A stretch of DNA of 64,000 bases from Brevibacillus brevis. Its GTDB lineage: Bacteria; Bacillota; Bacilli; Brevibacillales; Brevibacillaceae. The stretch is taken from assembly GCF_900637055.1 (NCBI RefSeq), contig NZ_LR134338.1:4181001-4245000 (forward strand), given 5' to 3'. Below, one piece after another: positions 18,671 through 27,353 of this stretch; position 1 is the stretch's first letter, and each line of letters opens with the position of its first letter. Made by a program: the position numbers and the translations under genes. The notes beneath the pieces were generated by a model. The model was given only the letters and a program-made list of their open reading frames with translations. It searched no databases and was not told where the DNA came from.

Positions 18671-20932
18671 TCACTCTTGCTTTAGCCGTTCTTCCAGGTA
18701 ACTGTACCGAACCCCCTCCTCATCAGACTCTACAGCTGCACGGAACGCATCCGGCTCTCCACACATGATGAGGAATGATTTGCTCCGGGTAATCCCGGTA
18801 TAGACCAGCTTACGTCTGAGCATACGGTAGTAGCTTTTGACAAACGGCATGATCACAATCGGAAATTCGCTGCCTTGAGACTTATGAACCGAGCAGCAGT
18901 AGGCAAGCGTCAGCTGATGATAATCCGAACGCTTGTACACCACTTCCCTGTTATCAAAGGCAGCGACCAGCATCTCCTGGTTCTCCGCATTTTCATTCGG
19001 GAAAAAGATGGCGACGATCTCACCCATGTCACCGTTAAACACCTGTTCTTCAGCATTGTTCACCAATTGCAGGACCTTGTCTCCTGTACGGAAAGTCGTC
19101 TCTCCGAAAGTAACTTCACGCTTTTGCGGCGTTTTCGGATTAAACAGCTCCTGCAATTCTTCATTCAACCGGTTCACACCGGCATTACCTTTATAGATAG
19201 GGGCTAATACCTGAACATCTTTTGCCGTATATCCTTTTTTTACGGCTCCGAAGCAAATTTGTTTCACTGCTTCCGGAACTTCTTGTGGCAAACTTGTGAA
19301 GAATCGCCGATCCGGGGTGGTGTGAAGCAAATCTGCCGGTACATTCCCCTTGCGTACATCATGGGCCAACCGAATAATAGTGGACTCTTCTGCTTGCCGA
19401 TAAATTTCTGTCAGCTGTACCAACGGTAACAATCCAGATCGAATCATATCCAGCAGGACGTTGCCTGGTCCTACGGACGGCAACTGGTCAGGGTCTCCTA
19501 CCATGATGATCTGCATGTCATCCGGGACCGCACGAAACAATTGATTTGCTAACCAGATATCGACCATGGACATTTCATCCACAATTAATAGCCGGCCACG
19601 GATTGGATGCTCCGCGTCATGCTCGAAGCTCTCCCCTTTGTAACCGAGCAAGCGATGGATGGTCATTGCTGGTAAACCCGTAGTCTCTGTCATCCGTTTT
19701 GCTGCACGTCCAGTAGGAGCCACAAGAACGATCGGGAACGGATTTTCTTCGTTGTATTTTTTCAAGTCCAGAGACAATCCATGAAGCTGAGAAAAAACAC
19801 GACAAATCCCACGAATGACTGTCGTTTTCCCCGTACCAGGTCCCCCTGTCAAAAGCATCAGACCTGCTTTGATCGCCTGTTCAATGGCATCACGCTGCGT
19901 CTGGGCATACGTAATCCCCAGCTCATCCTCGACCGCCCCTAACGCACGGTAAAACTCCGAAGTCGGGAACGTACCGAATTCATCCCGCGCAGCGAAGTGA
20001 CGCAGTCTTTTGGCAAGACCGAGCTCGGCAAAAAACAATGAGGGCAAATACACCCGCTCATCTTCCCAGGCAATTTTGCTCGACACAAACAGGGCTTCCA
20101 CTGCCAGTTGAATATCGTCTCCAGAAAAGTCGTGCCCCCCGCACTCTTCGAGAAGGCGCAGCGTTTTTTCACAGAGCTCCTCCACAGGCAAATAAACATG
20201 TCCTTCTGAATACGAAGCCTCCTGCAAGACAAAGAGAGCCGCCGCCTTCACACGTTCTTCTGAGGAAGCAGCGATTCCAGTAGCTCGTGCAATGTCATCT
20301 GCCCGCTTAAAGCCGATTCCCACGACATCCTCAATCAACCGGTAAGGCTCTTCCTTCAGCACAGTCATCGTTTCCAGCTTATAGGTCTGATAAATACGCA
20401 GCGCCATGTTCACACCAATGCCGAAGTCGTACAAGAAAACCATGGCACTTTCCAAGGAACGATGCTCGACTACAGAATCATAGATCGTTTTGGCACGTTG
20501 TTCAGAAATGCCTGGTACCTCAGCCAATCGCTCCGGGAAGTCCGCGATAATCGATAGCGCATCTACACCGAGCTGCTCGACAATCCGTTTGGCCATCTTC
20601 TTTCCGATCCCTTGAAACAAACCACTGGCTAAGTATCGCTCAACCCCGGCCAATGTTTTCGGCGTTTCACGTTCATAGCGCTTTGCTACGTACTGCTGGC
20701 CAAAACGAGGGTGTGTCTTCCATTCACCGTAAAAGGTGTACAGCTCATCTGGATGCGGGCGAGGAAAATTACCGACAATAATGACCTCCGATTCTTTAAT
20801 CGATTCGGTAGTCTCTTCTATCTTAAGACGGATAACTCCGTACCAGGTTTCTTCCTTGTAAAAAATTTCTTGAGAAACAAATCCTCGAATGTAGGTTTCC
20901 GCAAACAGCGAGATTGACTGCTGCTCGTCCAT
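18671..20932 (-). CDS. recD2: RecD2-type ATP-dependent DNA helicase
   Basis: A 753-residue SF1 5'-3' helicase that is not part of RecBCD. The N-terminus has helix-hairpin-helix modules (SGLFQGIGKKMAKRIVEQLG; VPGISEQRAKTI; VVGIGFKRADDIA). The Walker A motif GGPGTGKTT is at 363-371, the Walker B/DEAD segment reads LIVDEMSMVD, and the final motif is YTGITRSKSFLIMCG. It acts in replication-fork and damage response. ATG after GTAAGGAGGCG. Gene yrrC is at the same place in B. subtilis. Confidence 0.96.
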   Translation of the reverse strand: MDEQQSISLFAETYIRGFVSQEIFYKEETWYGVIRLKIEETTESIKESEVIIVGNFPRPHPDELYTFYGEWKTHPRFGQQYVAKRYERETPKTLAGVERYLASGLFQGIGKKMAKRIVEQLGVDALSIIADFPERLAEVPGISEQRAKTIYDSVVEHRSLESAMVFLYDFGIGVNMALRIYQTYKLETMTVLKEEPYRLIEDVVGIGFKRADDIARATGIAASSEERVKAAALFVLQEASYSEGHVYLPVEELCEKTLRLLEECGGHDFSGDDIQLAVEALFVSSKIAWEDERVYLPSLFFAELGLAKRLRHFAARDEFGTFPTSEFYRALGAVEDELGITYAQTQRDAIEQAIKAGLMLLTGGPGTGKTTVIRGICRVFSQLHGLSLDLKKYNEENPFPIVLVAPTGRAAKRMTETTGLPAMTIHRLLGYKGESFEHDAEHPIRGRLLIVDEMSMVDIWLANQLFRAVPDDMQIIMVGDPDQLPSVGPGNVLLDMIRSGLLPLVQLTEIYRQAEESTIIRLAHDVRKGNVPADLLHTTPDRRFFTSLPQEVPEAVKQICFGAVKKGYTAKDVQVLAPIYKGNAGVNRLNEELQELFNPKTPQKREVTFGETTFRTGDKVLQLVNNAEEQVFNGDMGEIVAIFFPNENAENQEMLVAAFDNREVVYKRSDYHQLTLAYCCSVHKSQGSEFPIVIMPFVKSYYRMLRRKLVYTGITRSKSFLIMCGEPDAFRAAVESDEEGVRYSYLEERLKQE

Positions 20933-20966
20933 CTAAACGCCTCCTTACATAAAAAACCGTTCCAGA

Positions 20967-21001
20967 AAGGAAAAATCCACTTTTCTTGAAAGTGGATTTC
21001 T
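20967..21001 (-). terminator. Terminator after the chemoreceptor gene
   Basis: Stem AAATCCACTTT / AAAGTGGATTT with loop CAAGA on the minus strand, followed by TTTTTCC. Confidence 0.8.
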
Positions 21002-21013
21002 CATATGCTCGTC

Positions 21014-22674
21014 TTAAATTGTAAATCGTTTTACTTGTTCTGACAACTGCTCGGCCATTTTCGCAAGCGTTTCGGATGCCGCTGTCATTTCCTCGGACGT
21101 TGCTGACTGTTCTTCGGACGCTGCTGCTACTTCCTGTGTATCTCTTGCCGCTGTTTCCGCAAGTCCAGCTATTTTTTCGGAGTGACTCACCAATTGGACT
21201 GTATCGCGATGAATCGCTTGAGCAGCATCGTTCATGCGATGTACTTGCTGGCTGACGTCTTGAACGGCTACCAAGATTTGTTGGAAGCTGTCTCCTGCCT
21301 GGGCCACTCCTTCGCGTCCATCCTGTATAGCGACTGCAGTCGTTCCCATTTCCGATACTGCCGCGAGAATATCTGTATGGATCGTATGAATCAAGCCTGC
21401 GATCTCTTCTGCAGCCTCACCCGATTGCTCAGCCAGCTTACGCACCTCTTGGGCCACAACCGCAAAGCCTCGTCCCTGTTCCCCCGCCCGTGCAGCCTCG
21501 ATAGCAGCGTTCAAAGCCAATAGATTCGTCTGGTTGGATATTTGACGAATGGTCGTGATGATTCCGATGATTTGCTCGGATTGAGAGCCAAGCTCGCGGA
21601 TCACCTGCTCTGTACGACGGGCATGATCTGTGATTTGATCCATTTCTAGTACGAGTTCTTGCAGCTTGCCTTCCCCAACCTGTGCCAATCGATTTGCGTC
21701 TGTCGCATCAGCATTTACTTGATTAGTCGAGGCCGCGATTAGTTGGATATCTCCACCGATGCGAGACAAAAAGCTGTATCCGTTACCGTTTGTTTTTGTT
21801 GTTCGGAACCTGTAGCGATTTCCGAAGAAGCCATGGATATTTGTTCGGAAGCACGTGCACTTTCTGTCGCACTCGCTGTTAATTCTTCCGAAGCTGCCGC
21901 GACCTGTTGGGCTACTCGCTGCACCTCGTTGACCATGCGGCGAAATACCCCCATCATCTCGTTGTACATCGACGATAATTCCCCAAGCTCGTCCCGGGAA
22001 CGTACAGTCACTTGCGTGGTCAAATCTCCTGTCTCTGCACGCTTCATTGCCAATACCAGCTCTTTTAGCGGTCGAACCAGCTTGTTGACAATAAAAATTC
22101 CTGTGACCAGCGCTAAGGTGGCACTTACCAGGTTGAGGAGAAACATCATCGGACGGCTGCTCTCAATCGTCGTTAGCAAATCATTTTCGTAGCTGCCAAT
22201 AGCTAGAATCCACCCGTTTGGCAGCTGCTTATACGCCGCCACTTTGGTAGAGCCTCCGAATTCATATTCGATCCAGCCGTTTTTTTGAGCGAGCATGACT
22301 TGCGTGAATTCTTCATTCGCCAAAGAGGTATTCTCGACTTTCGGGTCTGGATGAAAGATGGCGTTTCCACTTGCATCCAAGATATAGGCGTAGCCAACCA
22401 TGCCATTTGGCTTGTAGTATTTTTCGGCCACCTCGCGTGTTATTTCGTTAATTTTCTGTCTGTTCCCCTCATTTATCGTTGCATCTTGAGCGTAAACAGC
22501 CAGCTCTCGTGCCTTCATTTCCGTTATGTATTGCAAGTCAGATACAGCCAGCTTGTATAGCGCGCTGCGTGCATTTTCAAATTGGATATAGCCGACGACC
22601 ATTAATGGAAGCATGGTTAGGATGAGTATCGTAAACACCAGTTTGTAGCGAATAGAGTAGCGTCTGGCCAACAT
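21014..22674 (-). pseudogene. Methyl-accepting chemotaxis protein, frameshifted
   Basis: Two reading frames together make one chemoreceptor. The first (21739-22674) has a membrane helix at 12-34, an extracellular Cache-like sensor, a second helix at about 177-199, a HAMP domain and the start of the signalling helices. The second (stop at 21014, open past 21769) holds the rest, including the conserved tip [18 protein letters not shown]. They join at a run of five A on the plus strand (21768-21772). One extra base there would give continuous reading ...[10 protein letters not shown]. It is either a real loss of function, a sequence error or expression by slippage. ATG at 22674 follows AAGGAGAG. 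Confidence 0.85.
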
Positions 22675-22801
22675 GAAAGTCCTCTCCTTATCGGGTGATC
22701 CGGATTATATAGTTCTTCAGGATTAGTACTACAGCATCATTTTACCATCCTCTTCCACAATTCACCACAAACTCCAATAAGAAACCCGCTTTTGCTCAAA
22801 C

Positions 22802-22837
22802 GAAAAAACCGCTTGGCTTCATCCAAACGGCTTTCAT
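22802..22837 (-). terminator. iscS terminator
   Basis: On the minus strand AAAGCCGTTTGG and CCAAGCGGTTT form a stem followed by TTTTTTCG, immediately after the iscS stop. It separates iscS from the chemoreceptor gene. Confidence 0.8.
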
Positions 22838-22843
22838 CCTTCG

Positions 22844-23989
22844 TTATTCTCGTACCAAGCGCTTTACAATCGCAGCAACCGCTGTAGCAGCCTGCTTCGC
22901 CTCTTCCACTGTATTCGTAATCCCAAAGCTGAAACGAATGGCTGAATGCGCAATCTTCTCGTCCAAGTGCATCGCTTTTAGAACGTGTGACAGCTCTAAT
23001 GATCCGGATGTACACGCTGAGCCACTGGCTGCTGCAATCTTGGCGATATCCAGATTCATCAGCATGGTTTCTGTATGGGCACCAGGGAAGGACACATTTA
23101 AAATATGGGGCAATGCCTGCTCGCTATGTCCATTCAGGCAGAACGTAATTCCTGCTTCCTGCCAGACTGCAATCATCGCTGCTTTCATCTGCTCATATTT
23201 TTCAACCCGCTCGGCCATTTCCTCGCCAGCGACCTTTGCCGCTTCGGCAAAGCCAACAATCCCGGCCAGGTTTTCCGTTCCCGCTCTGCGTTTGCGCTCT
23301 TGTGAACCGCCGTGCAATATCGGGGAAAACGGAACCTTACGCGCTAAATACAAAGCGCCGACTCCTTTTGGACCATTAATTTTATGGGCGGATACCGAGA
23401 GCATATCAACAGGCAGCTTCCGTGCATGGACAGGAAGTACACCAAAAGCCTGTACGGCATCCGTATGAAAAACAATCCCTTTTTCACGCAGGAAGGTACC
23501 AATTTCCTCGATTGGCTGGATCGTTCCTACTTCGTTGTTTCCGTACATAATGGACACCAGAACCGTATCCGGGCGAACCGCTTGTTTCAGGTCTTCCAAG
23601 CGGACCATGCCTGTCTGATCAACAGGCAAGTACGTCACTTCAAATCCAGCCTGCTCCAAAAATTCACAAGCATGCAAGACTGCATGGTGCTCGATTTGCG
23701 AAGTAATGACGTGACGACCACGTTCGCGCTGTGCCATTGCAGCACCGATGATCGCCATATTGTCGGCTTCTGTCCCGCCACTCGTAAAGATGAGCGATTG
23801 CGGATCAGCATCCATAAAGTCGGCAATCGTATCTCTCGCCTGCTCCAACGCTTTTCGCGCTTCGCGACCTGCACCATGGACACTGGATGGATTCCCGAAT
23901 ACTTGAGTCAAATAGGGAGTCATAGCAGCAACTACACGTGGATGTACCGGCGTAGTAGCTGCATGGTCAAAATACAATAGATCTGACAA
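22844..23989 (-). CDS. iscS: Cysteine desulfurase
   Basis: A 381-residue PLP-dependent enzyme that takes sulfur from cysteine for tRNA thiolation or iron-sulfur assembly. YFDHAATTPVHP opens the protein; the PLP lysine lies in SAHKINGPKG, and the catalytic loop cysteine in GSACTSGSLELSHVL. TTG at 23989 is favoured (AGAAGG eight bases upstream) over GTG at 23998. It sits downstream of cymR as in B. subtilis yrvO. There, mnmA/trmU follows and receives the sulfur; here a terminator and a chemoreceptor follow, so the partner must be elsewhere. Confidence 0.94.
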   Translation of the reverse strand: MSDLLYFDHAATTPVHPRVVAAMTPYLTQVFGNPSSVHGAGREARKALEQARDTIADFMDADPQSLIFTSGGTEADNMAIIGAAMAQRERGRHVITSQIEHHAVLHACEFLEQAGFEVTYLPVDQTGMVRLEDLKQAVRPDTVLVSIMYGNNEVGTIQPIEEIGTFLREKGIVFHTDAVQAFGVLPVHARKLPVDMLSVSAHKINGPKGVGALYLARKVPFSPILHGGSQERKRRAGTENLAGIVGFAEAAKVAGEEMAERVEKYEQMKAAMIAVWQEAGITFCLNGHSEQALPHILNVSFPGAHTETMLMNLDIAKIAAASGSACTSGSLELSHVLKAMHLDEKIAHSAIRFSFGITNTVEEAKQAATAVAAIVKRLVRE

Positions 23990-24020
23990 TGCTGTCACCT
24001 TCTACCAACTTATAGTACGT

Positions 24021-24186
24021 GTTCAAAAAGTCGGCTTTTTAGCACCGAGAAGATGGCGAGAACCGAACGAAGGAGGAGCGGAGTGTAGGTAATCTACATG
24101 AGCACCGGACTTCGGAGGTGAACGCCATATTCGATGTCGAATGAGCTTTCTGAGCTACTTCGTGATCAAAAGACGACTTTTTGAAC
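24021..24186. repeat. MITE-like inverted-repeat element
   Basis: A 166-bp non-coding element whose ends are inverted copies: GTTCAAAAAGTCGGCTTTTT on the left and the complement of GTTCAAAAAGTCGTCTTTTG on the right, each flanked by TATA within 11 bases. The inside contains further pairings (GAAGATGGCG with CGCCATATTC; TGTAG with CTACA). A remnant of the same family lies at 55996-56019. It occupies the iscS 5' leader, between cymR and iscS. No transposase is present, so mobilisation in trans is inferred. Confidence 0.75.
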
Positions 24187-24199
24187 AACCTCTTATATT

Positions 24200-24619
24200 C
24201 TAGATGTAAAACATATAATTATCAGCAGGACCATCGTCTTCAAAGCTGATCAAGTCTTGAAGGGAAGTCGAATCCAGAACAGCAGAAATACTATCCCGAA
24301 TACGCAGCCACAAATAACGCTTAGCCGGATCTTCTTCCTCTGCAAATTCCACAGGGCTGATCGGTCCTTCCAGCACGCGAATCACATCACCAGCAGAAAT
24401 CTCATCCGGCTGCTTCGCCAGAACGTAACCGCCATATGCGCCACGAATGCTTTTTACCAAACCCGCGTTACGCAGAGGCGCAATCAATTGCTCCAAATAA
24501 TGCTCGGACAAATCGTGTTTTTGGGCGATGCTCCGTAGTGAAGTCGGCCCTTCTCCGCAACGGTTGGCCAATTCCATCATGATCGTCAGCCCGTAACGTC
24601 CTTTCGTCGAAATCTTCAC
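24200..24619 (-). CDS. cymR: Rrf2 family regulator, CymR-like
   Basis: A 139-residue winged-helix transcription factor. KISTKGRYGLTIMMELA opens the protein and HDLSEHYLEQLIAPLRNAGLVKS forms the recognition region. It lacks the three clustered cysteines used by iron-sulfur Rrf2 proteins such as IscR, which favours CymR, the cysteine-metabolism repressor that acts with CysK. The neighbour iscS supports this. GTG at 24619 after GAGGAGAG; longer frames have no ribosome-binding site. Confidence 0.87.
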   Translation of the reverse strand: MKISTKGRYGLTIMMELANRCGEGPTSLRSIAQKHDLSEHYLEQLIAPLRNAGLVKSIRGAYGGYVLAKQPDEISAGDVIRVLEGPISPVEFAEEEDPAKRYLWLRIRDSISAVLDSTSLQDLISFEDDGPADNYMFYI

Positions 24620-24716
24620 GTTAACAACTCTCCTCTTTGTATCGGTAATACGCGCCCGCCCCCTACATGTCTTCTGTATCGTGGGACACACTAACATCTT
24701 AGGGGGTGATATGCAG

Positions 24717-24890
24717 ATGACAACAAACAAACGCTCGGAACGAGGTCCCAACCACCCGTCCGACACCTTGTACGACCAACCCGCAGGCACGATTGCTCAC
24801 AAAGCCCGTTACGGTGCGAGTGAGCAGAGCAAACAACCGAATGAAAACGGTGATTTGCCCAATAAACCAGGCGGAAATGTCCGCACTTAA
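24717..24890 (+). CDS. Small hydrophilic protein of unknown function
   Basis: A 57-residue protein rich in Asn, Gln, Gly, Pro and Lys with no hydrophobic segment. It is preceded by TTAGGGGGTGAT and followed by a strong terminator, which supports it as a real gene. ATG at 24711 is an alternative start. Composition is reminiscent of small spore proteins, but no SASP motif was recognised. Confidence 0.6.
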   Translation: MTTNKRSERGPNHPSDTLYDQPAGTIAHKARYGASEQSKQPNENGDLPNKPGGNVRT

Positions 24891-24894
24891 AAAT

Positions 24895-24930
24895 GTTAGC
24901 TCCCCCATTATTCGGGGGAGTTTTTCCTTG
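24895..24930. terminator. Bidirectional terminator between the small ORF and rarA
   Basis: Stem CTCCCCC / GGGGGAG with loop ATTATTC, followed by TTTTTCC on the plus strand and a weaker T tract on the minus strand. The rarA stop codon lies in the loop. Confidence 0.85.
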
Positions 24931-26266
24931 GCAACCCACGTCCATCCATCTTCTGTCTTTCTTCCTGGAAGCGGCGAATGTGACGCTCATAGCCGTGATC
25001 CTTTGGCTGGTAGAACGAGTAGTTTACACCGTCAGGCAGATACTGTTGAGGTACATACCCATATGGATAGTTATGCGGATACAGATATCCCTGACCGTGT
25101 CCCAGCTTCGCAGCTCCCTTGTAAGCAGAATCTCGCAGATGAATCGGTACTTGCTTGTGACCATCCGTTCGGATGCGATCCAACGCAGAATTAATTCCGT
25201 TGTAAGCGGCATTGCTTTTGGGGGCGGTTGCCAGGTACGTCGTCGCTTGTGCTAAAGGGATACGCCCTTCAGGCATCCCCATCAATTCTACCGCCTGAAA
25301 GCAGGAAATCGCAACTGTGATCGCTTGCGGGTCAGCATTTCCGATATCCTCTGAAGCCGAGATGACCAAACGGCGAGAAATGAACCGTGGATCTTCTCCG
25401 GCATCGATCATTCTCGCCAACCAGTAAAGAGCTGCGTCCGGATCAGAACCACGAATGGATTTAATAAAAGCAGAGATCGTGTCGTAATGGTTGTCCCCAC
25501 TCTTATCGTAGCGTACAGCCCTGCGCTGAATGGATTCTACGGCGACGTCCAACGTCACGGTAATTCGTCCATCCGCTCCTGGTTGTGTCGTTGTCACCGC
25601 CAGTTCCAATGCGTTCAGCAAACGTCTGGCATCCCCTTCCGCGTATTGAATCAAATGCTCTGCCGCTTCCGGTTCTACAGTGACAAATAGCTCCGCCAAT
25701 CCGTTTTCTTCATCAGTAAGTGCCCGATCCATGACCTGCTTCAATTCCTCATGAGAAAGCGATTGAAGGGAAAATACTTGTGAACGCGACAAAAGCGCCG
25801 GGTTCACCTCGAAAAAAGGATTCTCCGTCGTAGCGCCGATCAAAATGATCGTGCCTTCCTCCACATAAGGAAGAAGGGCGTCCTGTTGGGATTTATTGAA
25901 GCGGTGAATCTCGTCTACGAACAATGTTGTCCGCTGACTGTCCATGACGAGCCGCTCCTTTGCCGCATCAACCACTTTGCGGATGTCAGCGACACCAGCC
26001 GTAACGGCATTTAACTCGGAGAAATGCGTGCGTGTGGTTCGGGCAATGACTTTTGCCAGCGTTGTTTTCCCTGTACCTGGAGGTCCGTAAAAAATGACAG
26101 AGGACACTTGATCTGCTTCAATCGCGCGTCGGAGCAGCTTTCCAGGAGCCAAAATATGCGATTGTCCGATCACATCTTGAATCGATTGCGGCCGCATCCG
26201 CGCAGCCAATGGCTTCTGTTTGCCCCCACTCTGCTGGTCGTAGGCAAACGTGAATAAATCATCCAT
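24908..26266 (-). CDS. rarA: Replication-associated recombination ATPase RarA
   Basis: A 452-residue AAA+ ATPase of the MgsA/WHIP/RarA family that acts at stalled replication forks. Walker A is FYGPPGTGKTTLAK, Walker B is TLFVDEIHRFNKSQQDALLP, and sensor 1 is LIGATTENPFFEVNPALLSR. The C-terminal tetramerisation domain contains MPEGRIPLAQATTYLATAPKSN. It corresponds to yrvN. ATG after AAAGGATAG. It starts 6 bases after the end of tcdA, forming an operon. Confidence 0.96.
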   Translation of the reverse strand: MDDLFTFAYDQQSGGKQKPLAARMRPQSIQDVIGQSHILAPGKLLRRAIEADQVSSVIFYGPPGTGKTTLAKVIARTTRTHFSELNAVTAGVADIRKVVDAAKERLVMDSQRTTLFVDEIHRFNKSQQDALLPYVEEGTIILIGATTENPFFEVNPALLSRSQVFSLQSLSHEELKQVMDRALTDEENGLAELFVTVEPEAAEHLIQYAEGDARRLLNALELAVTTTQPGADGRITVTLDVAVESIQRRAVRYDKSGDNHYDTISAFIKSIRGSDPDAALYWLARMIDAGEDPRFISRRLVISASEDIGNADPQAITVAISCFQAVELMGMPEGRIPLAQATTYLATAPKSNAAYNGINSALDRIRTDGHKQVPIHLRDSAYKGAAKLGHGQGYLYPHNYPYGYVPQQYLPDGVNYSFYQPKDHGYERHIRRFQEERQKMDGRGLPRKNSPE

Positions 26267-26272
26267 GTTCCA

Positions 26273-27028
26273 CTATCCTTTTACAGGCTGCCACTCCAAA
26301 ATATCTCTTGCCACTACACTGGCCAAAATTAAACCAGCTACAGAAGGCACGAAAGCATTGCTTGCTGGAGGCATCCGCACTTTGCTAATCGGTGAATTCG
26401 GGTTAGAAACGATCTGTTCGCGTACATCTACACGTACGGTTACGGGAATCTCACGGGAATAGACAACTTTTACCCCTTTGTAGATACCGCTTTTCCGCAG
26501 CTCACGACGAATGACCTTTGCAATCGGATCATAACTCGTTTGGGAAATATCGGCAACCTCAAAACGGGTTGGGTCCATTTTGTTGGCCGCACCCATGCTG
26601 GAAATAATAGGGATATTGCGACGCTTCGCTTCCTTAATCACATGGAGCTTCGCGGACATGGTATCCATGGCATCCACGATGTAATCCAATTCATGCTCAA
26701 ACAGCGCATTCGCTGTTTCTTCATTGTAGAACATATGAAGTGTTACGACCTCGCACTCTGGATTGATCGTCGCGATACGCTCCTTCATGAGCTCAGCCTT
26801 TTTTTGACCGACTGTGTTCAACGTCGCATGGATTTGGCGGTTGATGTTCGTAATGTCTACTACATCCTTATCCACCAAAACGAGCTTGCCTACACCTGTA
26901 CGCGCCAGTGCTTCTACTGTAAAGGAACCGACTCCGCCAATTCCTAATACAGCAACGCGGCTATTTTTCATTTTTTCCAAACCTTCGGGACCGAAGGCCA
27001 ATTCACAACGAGAAAATTGATGAAGCAT
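26273..27028 (-). CDS. tcdA: tRNA threonylcarbamoyladenosine dehydratase
   Basis: A 251-residue E1-like enzyme that cyclises t6A37 in tRNA to ct6A using ATP. The nucleotide-binding segment is VAVLGIGGVGSFTVEALARTGVG, followed by LVDKDVVDITNINRQIHA, the family signature. There is no catalytic-cysteine ThiF arrangement and no sulfur-carrier gene nearby, which favours TcdA over ThiF or MoeB. ATG at 27028 was chosen with AAAGGTG nine bases upstream; GTG at 27040 overlaps that site. It corresponds to yrvM. Confidence 0.92.
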   Translation of the reverse strand: MLHQFSRCELAFGPEGLEKMKNSRVAVLGIGGVGSFTVEALARTGVGKLVLVDKDVVDITNINRQIHATLNTVGQKKAELMKERIATINPECEVVTLHMFYNEETANALFEHELDYIVDAMDTMSAKLHVIKEAKRRNIPIISSMGAANKMDPTRFEVADISQTSYDPIAKVIRRELRKSGIYKGVKVVYSREIPVTVRVDVREQIVSNPNSPISKVRMPPASNAFVPSVAGLILASVVARDILEWQPVKG

Positions 27029-27121
27029 ATTTCGTGTCACCTTTCATTCGCAAGCGAGATTATTGTGGTTGTTCAACACGGACTTATAGTCAATCGGAAA
27101 AGTAGGATTGAAGTAGAAAAA

Positions 27122-27301
27122 AGGAGCCCCATTATGCCGTGTTGCTCCTTAGTTTTGAACCTGCACATCGCAGGTGGGTGTCTTGCCGAACTGTTACAGA
27201 CGTCCACTCTAAGGAGGCATGCCTTTACAATCACGGACGAAAAACTCCCTAAACAAACTTTGTGGCTCAAAACTATCGGATGTCACGAGCATCGCAGGGC
27301 T
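27122..27301 (-). ncRNA. ssrS: 6S RNA (BsrA-like)
   Basis: The roughly 180-base gap between tcdA and aspS has no credible ORF but folds as 6S RNA. The 5' end GCCCTGCGATGCTCGTG pairs with the 3' segment CACGGCATAATGGGGC through ATGC-CGTG/CACG-GCAT and GCCC/GGGC blocks. A long irregular hairpin lies between, and the RNA ends in a T run at 27115-27122. B. subtilis carries 6S-1 RNA near aspS and yrvM, as I recall. The RNA sequesters RNA polymerase holoenzyme. TATGAT at 27310-27305 is a suitable -10. Confidence 0.75.
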
Positions 27302-27353
27302 TTCATCATAGTATTACCAATGTATCAAAGAGCAATGCAGTTACGCAAGTCGA

